A stretch of DNA of 64,000 nt, from NCBI GenBank assembly GCA_020630495.1, contig JAHDBH010000002.1, positions 3,273 to 67,272 of the forward strand, given 5' to 3'. This document shows, piece after piece, positions 44,504-53,190 of the stretch. Origin of the DNA: Saprospiraceae bacterium. Its GTDB lineage: Bacteria; Bacteroidota; Bacteroidia; Chitinophagales; Saprospiraceae. The position numbers and the translations under genes are program-made. The stretch's first letter is position 1. Every line of letters starts with the position of its first letter. The notes below the pieces were generated by a model, which was not told the origin of the DNA, ran no database searches, and saw only the letters and a list, made by a program, of their open reading frames with translations.

Positions 44504-47500
44504 CTACTCGGCGATGACAAGTTTCCTTACTTCTTGACCAGTTTCTGTAGCGATGCGTACCATATATACACCTGTAGCCAGATCCTTTACTGGCATTTCT
44601 AGTCTTAGGCGGTCTTGTAGGAGGACCTTCTGAGACTGTAACTCTCTTCCATCTACTGTGAGTAGCGAGATATCCGCCGTCCCTTGCTCCTGTGCATCGA
44701 TCTGTATATGGACCACATCGGTAGCGGGATTAGGGAAGAGAGACCAGCTCACATCCTTTAGTTGATCGCTCGTACTTACAGTCAGATCAGAGTCAATGAT
44801 GATGCCTTTGCCTTCCCACTGAGCGCAGCCCTCGTCTCCATCATCACTGGTGACGCAGACTTGGCTCTGATATGCTAGCATATCCATGACTTCTACATCA
44901 TCAATCCACCAGCCCGTACCGCCTACGGTAGCATTAGTTCCAAATCGGTATCTGATAAGTACATCCTCTCCTTTCCAGTCGCTCAAGTCTACAAATACGT
45001 CTTCCCATCCATCACTCGTACCCGTAAATGCCTCAAGATTAGGGATCACAAATGTGCTGTAGTCTACTGGTGATGGATAACCATTTCTGAAAGTCTGGCT
45101 TACATCTACAAATGTCCAAGTAGTCCCTCCATCTGGAGATATCTCTATGACTCCGCCGTCAAATCCTGCTTGTGTCTCATAGTTAGTCCAGAAGCGGAGC
45201 ACGGGGTTATCTACATCCAGCGATATCGGCTCAAATAAGAAGGCCGCCGCATCAGACTCTGTCTCTAGATTAGGGATGAAGTAGGAAAACTCACCACTGT
45301 TAGATGTGAAATCATCTAGGAAAAAGATATTAGCTCCTGCGGAAGAGGGAAGATCTGGCAACCAGTTGTCTTCACCGTTCTCGAAGTCATCAATAAAGAG
45401 CGTAGTACTCATCCTCGTCTCTGGAGTAGATAGTGTGTATGTCAACTCGCGCTGCTCCTCTATCTCCATATCACCCAGATTCCAAGTGATGACATTGCCT
45501 GCGAGTGTGCCGCCATCGCTTATAGATCCATCAACTACTGTAGCACCCTCTGGCACATCCTCTGTGACAATCACATTAGTCGCTGCTTCAAATTTGTAAT
45601 TGGCTACTGACACGTTCACTTCTACTTCATCACCAGATGTGATGACGGCATCTGCGGACTTTGTTATCAGCATCTTTCCTAGACACGGCAAGAAGGTAGT
45701 AAAGTCCTCTGTCTGGTCATTTCTGTCATTGGAGCTTCCCTGATCCGAGAAAAATCCAAATCCTCTACGAGCGAAGGTGTTCCATATAAGGCAGAAATTT
45801 TCTCCGCCATTATTAGCTTGATCAGCATCTATGATAGCATCTCGACCATCTAGGAATCCAGGGCTACAGGACTGCATCTTCATACCATCCATGACGAGCT
45901 GGACTGCTATGGCGTTACCAGATTCCTTATTCCTCCAGTCAGCGTCATAGCCATGGACATCTACTAGGTTCCAGTAAAGATCCCAGAGGGTTCCAGCCCA
46001 CACTTCACCAAGTGGATGTGGCGCTCCTGTACCGATGATGTCTACATGAGTATTTGGATAGATTGCCATATCAGTGCTATAGGGAGCGGATCTGATACCA
46101 TTGCCTAGTACAGTACTGCTCGTAGCATAGTTGCCTATACCTCTGCGATCGGTACCCGCATCACCAGGCTCCACAGTGGTCACTAGAGTAAAGAAATCAC
46201 TCCAGCCCTCTCCCATCTGCTCATCATTGTTCAAGCAGCCAGAGGCTGACGGTCCACCAGTGAGTCGATTACTGATACCATGGCCGTACTCGTGTGCGAT
46301 AATACCATTATCAAAGCTACCCCCGAGCTGTGTAGCGCCACCGTCATCTACATCTTCAAATCTCATTACTACATTGACGCCATCTTCTACGAGCATCTTG
46401 ATTCTGCTACAATCAGAGTTTTGCAGCATCACTGCTGGTATAGTGATTCCCACACCAGATCCGTCAGATCCTCCAGCCATGTTGATTACTCCTTCTTCAA
46501 AGTTGCAGATGATGACACCTATGGCTCCAGCATCTTGAGCCTGACGAGCCTTGAGAGAAAAGAAGCATCCACCTCTATCCACAAATGCAATTTTACCAGC
46601 TACATCAGCTGCATTGATAAGAGGCTCACATCCAAAGGAGCCATTCTGTGTACCGTCATCCACTATAGCGAGTGATCCTTCTACAGCCACATCAGTGATA
46701 CCTGGACCCCAATCTGTAGGCAATCCTACTTCATAGCTCTGGGCTATCTCTTCTGGCGACGAACCAAAGAAAACACCAGAACTAGCATTCCAGAGAAACA
46801 TCTGCATGCGTCCGCTATTCCCATCTGGAGGAGTAGCAAAGTTGGCATTGTTAGTCCCAGACCCATCTAGACCTTCTGCGATGACGCGATCGTTTCCGTT
46901 TCCGCCAAACTCAAAGTTGGATCCTTGGAAATTACCTGCCTCCTCTGTAAATCCGTAGAGGTAGGTAAGATCGTGCATCATATTGTTCATGTAAAACAGA
47001 TTGGTGATCGCTGCGTCTAGCATACCTGATGGCTCGAGCGACTCATCATAGTTAAAATCAAATACTAGACCCTCACCGCCATCTGGCTGAGGTGCACTCA
47101 TGGTATTGTCACCAGCTTGATCGGCGTAAGCCGTCACATTGTTTCCCTGTGTCGTGGTATTTACAGTAGGCGTGCCACCATTAATAGTGGTATGCCACCC
47201 AAATGGCGAACTCTCAGGATACTGCAGATCAGTGACCATAGATCTCTCACCGTGCAGTGGACTCTCTGCAGGTAGTACAAATACGTTGTAAGTCGCTCCC
47301 ATGGCAGCTGCAGTAGCACTAGTGCTTTGATTCTGCGTCGATAGTCCCTGTGTATTCATGACCCGTGGCTGGCACTCAGCGGTGTGGCTGTGTGAATGAT
47401 CACCAGCGCTACACTTGACTGTGTAGTTGTATTTTGCTAAGATTGCTCCCGTGCTGGCATCCACCATGGCATTCCAGTAGTCTACGGAGCCACGCTGATC

Positions 47501-48031
47501 CATCTCTACATTCCATGCAAGTCTGACTGTCTCACCTACCGGGAAATAGACCGCGTGTACACGAATCTGACTTTCGCTGTAGGATGTAGGCTGATAGACG
47601 ATATCCAGCTCAGAGGATTTCTTAGCTTCTACAAGAGGCTCTCTAGAGTAGATACCGAGATCTTGACTTAGAAAATCCACCGCCGCCTGTGGCGTGATGC
47701 TCGGAGTAGTCTGGGTGACTCGTGCTGACAGTCCTGAGATAAACCTCGTGTAAGCGCTCAGCACACTTCTATCCTCAAGGATATTTACCGTGGTGATAGC
47801 GCCATATACGTCTATATCACCATACTGCTGCTGGAGATATACATGTGTCACGCCATTGTGCTTGCTCGTGTAGAGATCACTGACACGAGTATCCAGGAGA
47901 TCAGATGGTTCTAGACCCATATCTGCAGCATGCTCAGCCATATGCGCAGAAGCAATATCAGGCATGAGAGACTGTGCCGAGAGAAATGCTCCCAGACTGA
48001 GAAAAATACCAAAGAGTAGTTGTTTTTTCAT
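44504..48031 (-). CDS. M36 fungalysin-type extracellular metalloprotease with T9SS tail
   Basis: About 1175 residues from the ATG at 48031 (signal MKKQLLFGIFLSLGAFLSAQ; the 17 upstream codons to 48082 are not signal-like). An N-terminal FTP-type propeptide (YGDIDVYGAITTVNIL) precedes the M36 catalytic domain. Zinc motif HEYGH has His580, Glu581 and His584, with the downstream helper Glu in GEVWAGTLWDLYW. A PA domain is inserted before the motif (GKIAFVDRGGCFFSLKARQA). A DUF11-like domain and a jelly-roll domain follow, then a T9SS type-A tail (SLFPNPATDVVHI ... RKLVIAE). Secreted broad-spectrum protease. A His-rich run lies near the start of the catalytic region. The gene is monocistronic with its own terminator. 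Confidence 0.93.
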   Translation of the reverse strand: MKKQLLFGIFLSLGAFLSAQSLMPDIASAHMAEHAADMGLEPSDLLDTRVSDLYTSKHNGVTHVYLQQQYGDIDVYGAITTVNILEDRSVLSAYTRFISGLSARVTQTTPSITPQAAVDFLSQDLGIYSREPLVEAKKSSELDIVYQPTSYSESQIRVHAVYFPVGETVRLAWNVEMDQRGSVDYWNAMVDASTGAILAKYNYTVKCSAGDHSHSHTAECQPRVMNTQGLSTQNQSTSATAAAMGATYNVFVLPAESPLHGERSMVTDLQYPESSPFGWHTTINGGTPTVNTTTQGNNVTAYADQAGDNTMSAPQPDGGEGLVFDFNYDESLEPSGMLDAAITNLFYMNNMMHDLTYLYGFTEEAGNFQGSNFEFGGNGNDRVIAEGLDGSGTNNANFATPPDGNSGRMQMFLWNASSGVFFGSSPEEIAQSYEVGLPTDWGPGITDVAVEGSLAIVDDGTQNGSFGCEPLINAADVAGKIAFVDRGGCFFSLKARQAQDAGAIGVIICNFEEGVINMAGGSDGSGVGITIPAVMLQNSDCSRIKMLVEDGVNVVMRFEDVDDGGATQLGGSFDNGIIAHEYGHGISNRLTGGPSASGCLNNDEQMGEGWSDFFTLVTTVEPGDAGTDRRGIGNYATSSTVLGNGIRSAPYSTDMAIYPNTHVDIIGTGAPHPLGEVWAGTLWDLYWNLVDVHGYDADWRNKESGNAIAVQLVMDGMKMQSCSPGFLDGRDAIIDADQANNGGENFCLIWNTFARRGFGFFSDQGSSNDRNDQTEDFTTFLPCLGKMLITKSADAVITSGDEVEVNVSVANYKFEAATNVIVTEDVPEGATVVDGSISDGGTLAGNVITWNLGDMEIEEQRELTYTLSTPETRMSTTLFIDDFENGEDNWLPDLPSSAGANIFFLDDFTSNSGEFSYFIPNLETESDAAAFLFEPISLDVDNPVLRFWTNYETQAGFDGGVIEISPDGGTTWTFVDVSQTFRNGYPSPVDYSTFVIPNLEAFTGTSDGWEDVFVDLSDWKGEDVLIRYRFGTNATVGGTGWWIDDVEVMDMLAYQSQVCVTSDDGDEGCAQWEGKGIIIDSDLTVSTSDQLKDVSWSLFPNPATDVVHIQIDAQEQGTADISLLTVDGRELQSQKVLLQDRLRLEMPVKDLATGVYMVRIATETGQEVRKLVIAE

Positions 48032-48059
48032 TTCCTTGTTTGTTTGATCTGTAATGACC

Positions 48060-48067
48060 CAAAAGTA
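48060..48067 (-). promoter_or_regulatory. TAnnTTTG-type -7 box (TACTTTTG) for fungalysin
   Basis: An exact -7 consensus on the minus strand, 28 bases ahead of the chosen start codon at 48031. This position also supports that start over the one at 48082. No good -33 element is seen. Confidence 0.42.
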
Positions 48068-48168
48068 ATATGCGAGTCCCAAGAATGCTTAAGGAATTGA
48101 AACTTCTGACCTGAGCGTCGCGGAGCTACCTATTTTGTACGTGTAGGCGAACCATACTATCTAGTAGG

Positions 48169-48185
48169 CATTTGGCTGACAAGCC
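48169..48185 (+). repeat. CATTT-hairpin, copy M (GGCT-GACA-AGCC)
   Basis: CATTT, a perfect 4-bp stem and a GACA loop, 26 bases ahead of the rlmB start. It is the only copy with a T-A closing pair. Confidence 0.65.
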
Positions 48186-48211
48186 TAGAGAAAAGCAACA
48201 TCTTTGCACCT

Positions 48212-48952
48212 GTGAAACAAGAAATCATCTGCGGTCGAAAGATCGTCATCGAGGCTCTTGAGCGCCGAGAGTCCATAGAAAAAGTCTATGTACAGAATCA
48301 ATTGCGAGGCGAAGAAGAAATCATCATACGCCGACTCTGTGCCGAGCAACTTATACCGCTCAAGGTAGTGCCACTAGAGAAGCTACGCCAGCTCACTACA
48401 GCTAATCATCAAGGTGTGGTCGCTCTCAGCTCAGCGGTACGCTATCAGAATCTAGAGGAGATCGTCCCTTGGGTATTTGAGCAAGGGCGCATACCTCTGA
48501 TCCTGCTCCTGGATCGCATCACAGACATACGCAATCTGGGTGCTATAGCGAGGAGTGCTGAGATCTTTGGTGTAGATGCGATCGTATACTCCATGAAGAA
48601 GTCTGCCGAGATCAATTCACATAGCATACGTATCTCAGCTGGCGCCCTGCTACAGATACCAGTGTGCAGAGTCAAGAATAGCGTGGATGCGCTGCAAGAG
48701 CTGCGCGCCAGTGGTCTCAAAGTCTATGCAAGCAGCCTAGAAACCGCCGATCCCATCTCATCTGTGGACTTTACAGATCCATGCGTGGTCATCATAGGTA
48801 GCGAAGACCACGGTATCAGTCGAGAAATCGCTGCTGCCGCTGACGGACTCTTTAAGATACCTCAAGTGGGCCAAACCGAATCCCTGAACGCCAGTGTGGC
48901 AGCCGGCGTTACCCTATACGAAATCATGAACCAAAGAGCAAATAATGCATAA
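48212..48952 (+). CDS. rlmB: 23S rRNA (guanosine-2'-O-)-methyltransferase RlmB (TrmH/SpoU family)
   Basis: 246 residues. It methylates the ribose of a conserved 23S rRNA guanosine with SAM. An N-terminal substrate-binding domain (CGRKIVIEALERRESIEKVYV) is followed by the SPOUT-knot domain with its three motifs: DIRNLGAIARSAEIFG (about 108-123), VVIIGSEDHGI (about 191) and SLNASVAAGVTLYE (about 224). The start is GTG at 48212, with family-typical residues from the next codon and no ATG alternative. A CATCTTTG box, a near match to the -7 consensus, ends 5 bases before it. It overlaps the TraB/GumN gene by 8 bases. TrmH versus RlmB cannot be fully separated by eye, but the N-terminal domain favours RlmB. 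Confidence 0.93.
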   Translation: MKQEIICGRKIVIEALERRESIEKVYVQNQLRGEEEIIIRRLCAEQLIPLKVVPLEKLRQLTTANHQGVVALSSAVRYQNLEEIVPWVFEQGRIPLILLLDRITDIRNLGAIARSAEIFGVDAIVYSMKKSAEINSHSIRISAGALLQIPVCRVKNSVDALQELRASGLKVYASSLETADPISSVDFTDPCVVIIGSEDHGISREIAAAADGLFKIPQVGQTESLNASVAAGVTLYEIMNQRANNA

Positions 48953-49889
48953 TATTACCTCCAGTCTGCGCAGTCTCCTCGCGCTACTTCTTGTCATCTC
49001 CCTAGCAGCTTGTAGTACGACTAAGTCCTCTACCGCTGACACTATCAAGCCTAGTACTAAGAAAGACGCTCCTCTAGAAAAGAGTCTCCTCTGGGAAATC
49101 AGTGGCAAGAACATCTCGCAGCCGAGTTATCTCTTTGGTACGATACATATCATAGATGCTGACAGATACTTTTTGCCGAAAGGCACCCTCGAAGCAATCG
49201 ACAATACAGATATTATGGTATTTGAGATAGATCTGGCTGATATGGAGGATATGGATCAGATCATGGGTCTACTCATGAGCGCTATGATGGAAGGTAATGT
49301 CACTATCAAAGATCTGGTGAGCGAAGAAGACTACGCTATGATCAGCAAGCACTTCTCTGACATGGGCTTACCCTTCATGATGCTCGAGCGCATCAAGCCG
49401 ATGTTTCTCAGCATGATGGGCGGAGATATAGATATGGGAAGTCTGCAATCTGGCGAGATGACAAGCTACGAACTCAAATTTGGCGAGATGGCCAAAAGCA
49501 AAGGCATGGAAACCGCTGGGCTCGAAACTATGGAATTTCAGATGAGCCTATTTGATAGTATTCCCTATGATGATCAGGCTGTGATGCTCGTAGAAAGCAT
49601 CAAGTCTGGCGGTGGCGAATCAGATCTCATGGAGAAGATGATGGATACTTATACCACTCAGGATGTGGATGCCCTGGCGGAGTTCATCACCAGCGAGAGC
49701 GGTGATGTAGCAGGATTTGAAGACAATCTGATCACTAAGCGCAATCACGCCTGGATACCACAGATCAAGAAACTCAGCGGAGATCGACCAGCATTCTATG
49801 CTGTGGGGGCAGGGCATCTAGGAGGCAAAGAAGGTGTGATACGACTACTGCGCCAGGAGGGCTATACTGTCCAGGCGATCAATAAGTAA
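48945..49889 (+). CDS. TraB/GumN-family lipoprotein
   Basis: 314 residues. Lipobox SLAACS marks a lipid-anchored N-terminus, followed by a Ser/Thr/Lys linker. The TraB/GumN (TIKI-like) domain starts at LLWEISGKNISQPSYLFGTIH, with the conserved GTIH, then E-x-D in VFEIDLAD and the second conserved motif GHLGGKEGVIRLLRQEGY at the C-terminus. Eukaryotic TIKI relatives are metalloproteases with these residues as metal ligands, so a peptidase role is plausible but unproven. A methionine-rich middle (MDQIMGLLMSAMMEG) is notable. It overlaps rlmB by 8 bases and precedes a gamma-carbonic anhydrase-like gene by 3 bases. Confidence 0.88.
   Translation: MHNITSSLRSLLALLLVISLAACSTTKSSTADTIKPSTKKDAPLEKSLLWEISGKNISQPSYLFGTIHIIDADRYFLPKGTLEAIDNTDIMVFEIDLADMEDMDQIMGLLMSAMMEGNVTIKDLVSEEDYAMISKHFSDMGLPFMMLERIKPMFLSMMGGDIDMGSLQSGEMTSYELKFGEMAKSKGMETAGLETMEFQMSLFDSIPYDDQAVMLVESIKSGGGESDLMEKMMDTYTTQDVDALAEFITSESGDVAGFEDNLITKRNHAWIPQIKKLSGDRPAFYAVGAGHLGGKEGVIRLLRQEGYTVQAINK
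49169..49185 (+). repeat. CTTTT-hairpin, copy N (TGCC-GAAA-GGCA)
   Basis: CTTTT, a perfect 4-bp stem and a GAAA loop, in sense orientation inside the TraB/GumN gene. Confidence 0.65.
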
Positions 49890-49892
49890 ATC

Positions 49893-50411
49893 ATGGCGCT
49901 CATCCGTAGCATCAGGGGTATCACTCCTACTATCCACGATAGCTGCTGGCTAGCGGAGTCGGCTACTATCATAGGTGATGTACTGATAGGCGAGCAATGC
50001 AGTATCTGGTACCATACCGTGCTGCGCGGAGATGTGTGCACTATCACTATGGGTAATCGATGTAATATCCAAGATGGAACTATCATACATGGCACACTAG
50101 ATGAATCATCTACCACACTCGCTGATGATGTGTCTATAGGTCATGGCGCCATATTACACGGCTGCTACATAGATCATCATGCGCTCATAGGTATGCGTGC
50201 CACTGTACTTGATCATGTGCACATAGAACCCTATGTGATCGTCGCAGCAGGAGCACTAGTGCCATCAGGAAAGCGTCTAGAGAGTGGGTGGATATATGCA
50301 GGCCTTCCGGCCAAAAAATGGAAAAAAGTAACAGAAGTGCAAAAAGAGAAATTGCTCTACGACACGCCAAAACGATACGTAAAGTATAGCGATTGGTATC
50401 GTGATCTATAG
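49893..50411 (+). CDS. Gamma-carbonic anhydrase-like hexapeptide-repeat protein
   Basis: 172 residues forming a left-handed parallel beta-helix. Hexapeptide repeats run from about residue 22 (SATIIGDVLIGEQCSIWYHTVLRGD) to 130, and the C-terminal helix follows. Zinc-ligand histidines are in the expected places: IHGT, then SIGHGAILHGC. This is the YrdA/PaaY-type gamma-class family; some members are carbonic anhydrases and many are of unknown substrate. It follows the TraB/GumN gene by only 3 bases, so rlmB, the lipoprotein and this gene form one transcription unit. No enzymatic claim beyond family level. Confidence 0.9.
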   Translation: MALIRSIRGITPTIHDSCWLAESATIIGDVLIGEQCSIWYHTVLRGDVCTITMGNRCNIQDGTIIHGTLDESSTTLADDVSIGHGAILHGCYIDHHALIGMRATVLDHVHIEPYVIVAAGALVPSGKRLESGWIYAGLPAKKWKKVTEVQKEKLLYDTPKRYVKYSDWYRDL

Positions 50412-50557
50412 TCCAACGCTAGCCTGAGATAAATAGCCTATGCATAGGTGGATTATAAATAAATAGCAGAGCAGCCACATATATACACTCAGCATGCGAC
50501 CAAGATAAATCATCTATTGACAAAACTCCTTGTATCGCTGCGCTGTACTATAATATG

Positions 50558-50590
50558 AAAGGGCCAGTGCCTGTGCGGCCCTGACCCTTT
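50558..50590. terminator. Hairpin, possible terminator between convergent genes
   Basis: 14-base arms (50558-50571 and 50577-50590) pair with two mismatches around a 5-base loop, with an A3/T3 pair at the ends but no longer T-run. It lies between the convergent gamma-carbonic anhydrase-like and small secreted-protein genes. The rest of 50412-50664 shows nothing else. Confidence 0.4.
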
Positions 50591-50664
50591 GCGTAAGGAA
50601 TGAAACTTTAGCGCAGATAGAATATAAGATCATCGCTAAAAGCGCAATCAATATACTTCTCTAC

Positions 50665-50994
50665 TTATAACTGGCGTAGCTTGACTGGTAATACATATAC
50701 CGTATTTACCTGCATGTCGTGATTGACAAGTTTCTTGTAATTAAGCGATCGCTTCACAAATTTATCTAGCTCCTCACTAGAGGTCTTGAGGACTACGATT
50801 TCTGACTCAGAAGTTATCATAAAGCTGATACGTACTTCTGTATCGCTGCCCACTAAGTCAGTCGGAAAGTCCTGCAGATAATTACTTAGCTGTTCGTAGA
50901 CTTCTGGTTTTTTGGTCGGAGATTCTGATGCAAAGGTCACCTGTAGAGTAAAGGCAAGAAGCAGGACGAGTGTGGATTTCAAGAGAGTTTTCAT
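50665..50994 (-). CDS. Small secreted protein, TonB-C-like
   Basis: 109 residues. A clear signal peptide (MKTLLKSTLVLLLAFTLQVTFA) is followed by about 85 residues with a beta-alpha-beta-like layout: VRISFMITSESEIVVLKTSSEELDKFVKRSLNYKKL, then YVLPVKLRQL. This resembles the TonB C-terminal-domain pattern found in small periplasmic Bacteroidota proteins (weak similarity by eye). It lies alone, next to a long non-coding stretch that carries a structured element upstream. Function unknown. Confidence 0.7.
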   Translation of the reverse strand: MKTLLKSTLVLLLAFTLQVTFASESPTKKPEVYEQLSNYLQDFPTDLVGSDTEVRISFMITSESEIVVLKTSSEELDKFVKRSLNYKKLVNHDMQVNTVYVLPVKLRQL

Positions 50995-51120
50995 AAGGAA
51001 ATAAATTAATGATTAGGTTAAATAATGGTTTTTAAAAAATCTGTGTACGGTAAAGTGCATAAACATCCCAGGAGCAACGAGACCACTCCTCATATCTAAA
51101 TGCACTTGTAACATCGCGGA

Positions 51121-51162
51121 GATCAATACCGCTACTTGTCTACAATCACAAGTAGCTTGATC
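51121..51162. repeat. Strong two-part hairpin
   Basis: Outer arms GATCAA/TTGATC (6 bp) and inner arms GCTACTTGT/ACAAGTAGC (9 bp) enclose an 8-base loop, with a 4-base bulge (TACC) on the left. No T-run on either side, so a simple terminator is unlikely. Confidence 0.6.
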
Positions 51163-51177
51163 ATCAGGCTGAGTACA

Positions 51178-51361
51178 GGGTCCCTCCGAAAATCACATTC
51201 ATGGACTGACCATTTGGACATGGTCCAAATTCAGCGAAAGTGAAATTCATCTACCGCGTTATTCCTCAGTCACTTAGCTACGGCTAAGCTCCTTCGTCAC
51301 GCCTTGTATATGATCTCCACTTATCACCGTCAGCCTCATTCAGTAATATTCGGAGGGACCC
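51178..51361. mobile_element. MITE-like element with 13-bp perfect terminal inverted repeats
   Basis: GGGTCCCTCCGAA at 51178-51190 is exactly complementary to TTCGGAGGGACCC at 51349-51361. Similarity continues inward for about 20 further bases with mismatches (AATATYAC ... GGCTGAC). Inside are two more hairpins: 51212-51230 (8-bp arms ATTTGGAC/GTCCAAAT, loop ATG) and CTTAGC-TACG-GCTAAG with a stable TACG loop. There is no transposase frame and no obvious target-site duplication. It could also be a structured RNA. Confidence 0.6.
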
Positions 51362-51561
51362 AAAAGATTGCTTGGGGTCATATCTAGCCTTTGCTAAGAA
51401 ATGTGTTTTAGGTCATAGGTTTTTTGCAATCTCGGTCAAAGAACGGACGAGAATATCTAAAAGTTACAGCCTCTCGTCTTACATTAACAAAGATTCTGAA
51501 TTCTTAGCCTGAGACGATATTATCTCGATAAACTTCTAGGACTTATCGACAGAGAGAAATA

Positions 51562-53004
51562 CTACGATGGAGCCTTTAGCCCAAGCCGATCGGCTTGATC
51601 TAGCATATATTTCCATGCAGCCTCTCGCTCATTGGGTATTACGCCATCTAGTATGGCCTCTCGTATAGCGTCCTTGATGATTCCCACTTCTCTACTAGGG
51701 CGCAAGTCAAAAGCATCCATGATGTCCTCTCCAGATATAGGTGGCTGCCAGTTGCGCATATGATCTGCTTCCTCCACTTCTTTGATCTTCTGTCGGACGA
51801 GCTGATAGTTTTCGAGATAGCGCTCTACTTTGTCTCGATTCTTGGAAGTGATATCTGATTCACAGAGCAGCATGAGATCATCAATATCCTCGCCAGCGTC
51901 AAATAGCAATCGACGTATAGCAGAATCAGTGATCTCATCTCGGCTGAGGCATATAGGTCGCTGATGGAGACGTACCATCTTCTGCACATACTTCATCTTG
52001 TGATCCAGCGGCAGACGCATGCGTCTGAAAATCTTGGGCACCCACGTGGCGCCTAGCGCTTCGTGACCGTGGAAGCTCCAGCCTGTGCGAGGATGCCATC
52101 GCTTAGTAGCTGGCTTGGCTATATCATGCAATATAGCAGACCACCTCAGCCATAGATCCATAGATCTAAAAGCGAGATTATCCAGCACCTCCAGCGTGTG
52201 ATAGAAATTGTCCTTGTGAGCTTTGCCTCCACGGACATCTACACCCTGCAGATCTGCCATCTCAGGGAATATGATTTTGAGTAGGCCTGTGTCATAGAGT
52301 AGGTGAAAGCCCACGGATGGGATAGGAGATAAGATGATCTTATTAAGCTCCGTCGTGATACGCTCCTTGGATACGATGTGAATCCTACGGCGATTCTGTT
52401 TTATAGATGCGAGGGTCTCTTGTTCTATCTTAAAACCTAGCTGCGCTGCAAATCTGATAGCTCGCATCATACGTAGGGGATCATCGCTAAATGTCTGCCC
52501 AGGCTCCAGCGGAGTGCGAATAATCTTGTCCCCGAGATCCTTGAGTCCATCAAATGGATCACTTATCGTACCGAAGTCGTGCTCATTGAGACTGACGGCT
52601 AGCGCATTGATCGTGAAGTCCCTACGATTCTGATCGTCTGTAAGAGTCCCTTGCTCCACGATGGGTTTTCTACTATCAGATCTGTAAGATTCCTTTCTGG
52701 CGCCTACAAATTCGATTTCGACGCCTTGATGCTTGATACACGCTGTACCAAATCTCTTGTATACCGTAAGTCTAGGACGTGGTCTGAGATGCTTTGTGAG
52801 CTCTTGAGCAAGCTCGACGCCGCTGCCCACACAGACCACATCCAGATCTTTGGATTCTCTACCGAGCAATCGATCTCTCACAAAGCCGCCCACCACATAG
52901 GCGGGGTAGCCCAGACTCTGAGCTGCCTTACCGATGGTCTGTAGCAGCTCTTGCTCCTCCTTATATATAGTAAATATCACGTGTGGCGAAATCTGTAACT
53001 GCAA
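51562..53004 (-). CDS. cca: CCA tRNA nucleotidyltransferase with HD domain
   Basis: 480 residues; adds or repairs the CCA end of tRNAs. The class II nucleotidyltransferase head has GGFVRDRLLGRESKDLDVV (about residues 38-56) with the DxD metal site. Then come RRDFTINALAV and the arginine-rich motif DDPLRMMRAIRFAAQLGF. A C-terminal HD phosphohydrolase-type domain follows (WSAILHDIAKPATKRW). The start is TTG at 53004; a GTG at 52980 (V9) is an alternative and would still precede the conserved fold. No ATG is available. It stands alone on the minus strand, next to dusB in the same orientation. Confidence 0.93.
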   Translation of the reverse strand: MQLQISPHVIFTIYKEEQELLQTIGKAAQSLGYPAYVVGGFVRDRLLGRESKDLDVVCVGSGVELAQELTKHLRPRPRLTVYKRFGTACIKHQGVEIEFVGARKESYRSDSRKPIVEQGTLTDDQNRRDFTINALAVSLNEHDFGTISDPFDGLKDLGDKIIRTPLEPGQTFSDDPLRMMRAIRFAAQLGFKIEQETLASIKQNRRRIHIVSKERITTELNKIILSPIPSVGFHLLYDTGLLKIIFPEMADLQGVDVRGGKAHKDNFYHTLEVLDNLAFRSMDLWLRWSAILHDIAKPATKRWHPRTGWSFHGHEALGATWVPKIFRRMRLPLDHKMKYVQKMVRLHQRPICLSRDEITDSAIRRLLFDAGEDIDDLMLLCESDITSKNRDKVERYLENYQLVRQKIKEVEEADHMRNWQPPISGEDIMDAFDLRPSREVGIIKDAIREAILDGVIPNEREAAWKYMLDQADRLGLKAPS

Positions 53005-53190
53005 ATCTAGGACTTATACGCATCTGAACCTCATAGCGCTCAGGCATACATGGGCAGTATATCATGGCTCTAAAGATGGTAAGCGAGACCTACTTCCGCT
53101 CTCGATATTCCTCTGACCATATAGGGAGTCTGATCAGCTGCTAAGAACGTCCATAAGCAGAAAACATAGAACCTCTCTACCTGGCAGACT

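Larger units (their letters stand above)
50995..51561. other. 567-base non-coding region with structured elements
   Basis: No gene is seen on either strand. It contains a long hairpin at 51121-51162 and a 184-base element bounded by inverted repeats at 51178-51361, each listed separately. The remainder is AT-rich and without recognised motifs. Confidence 0.7.
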
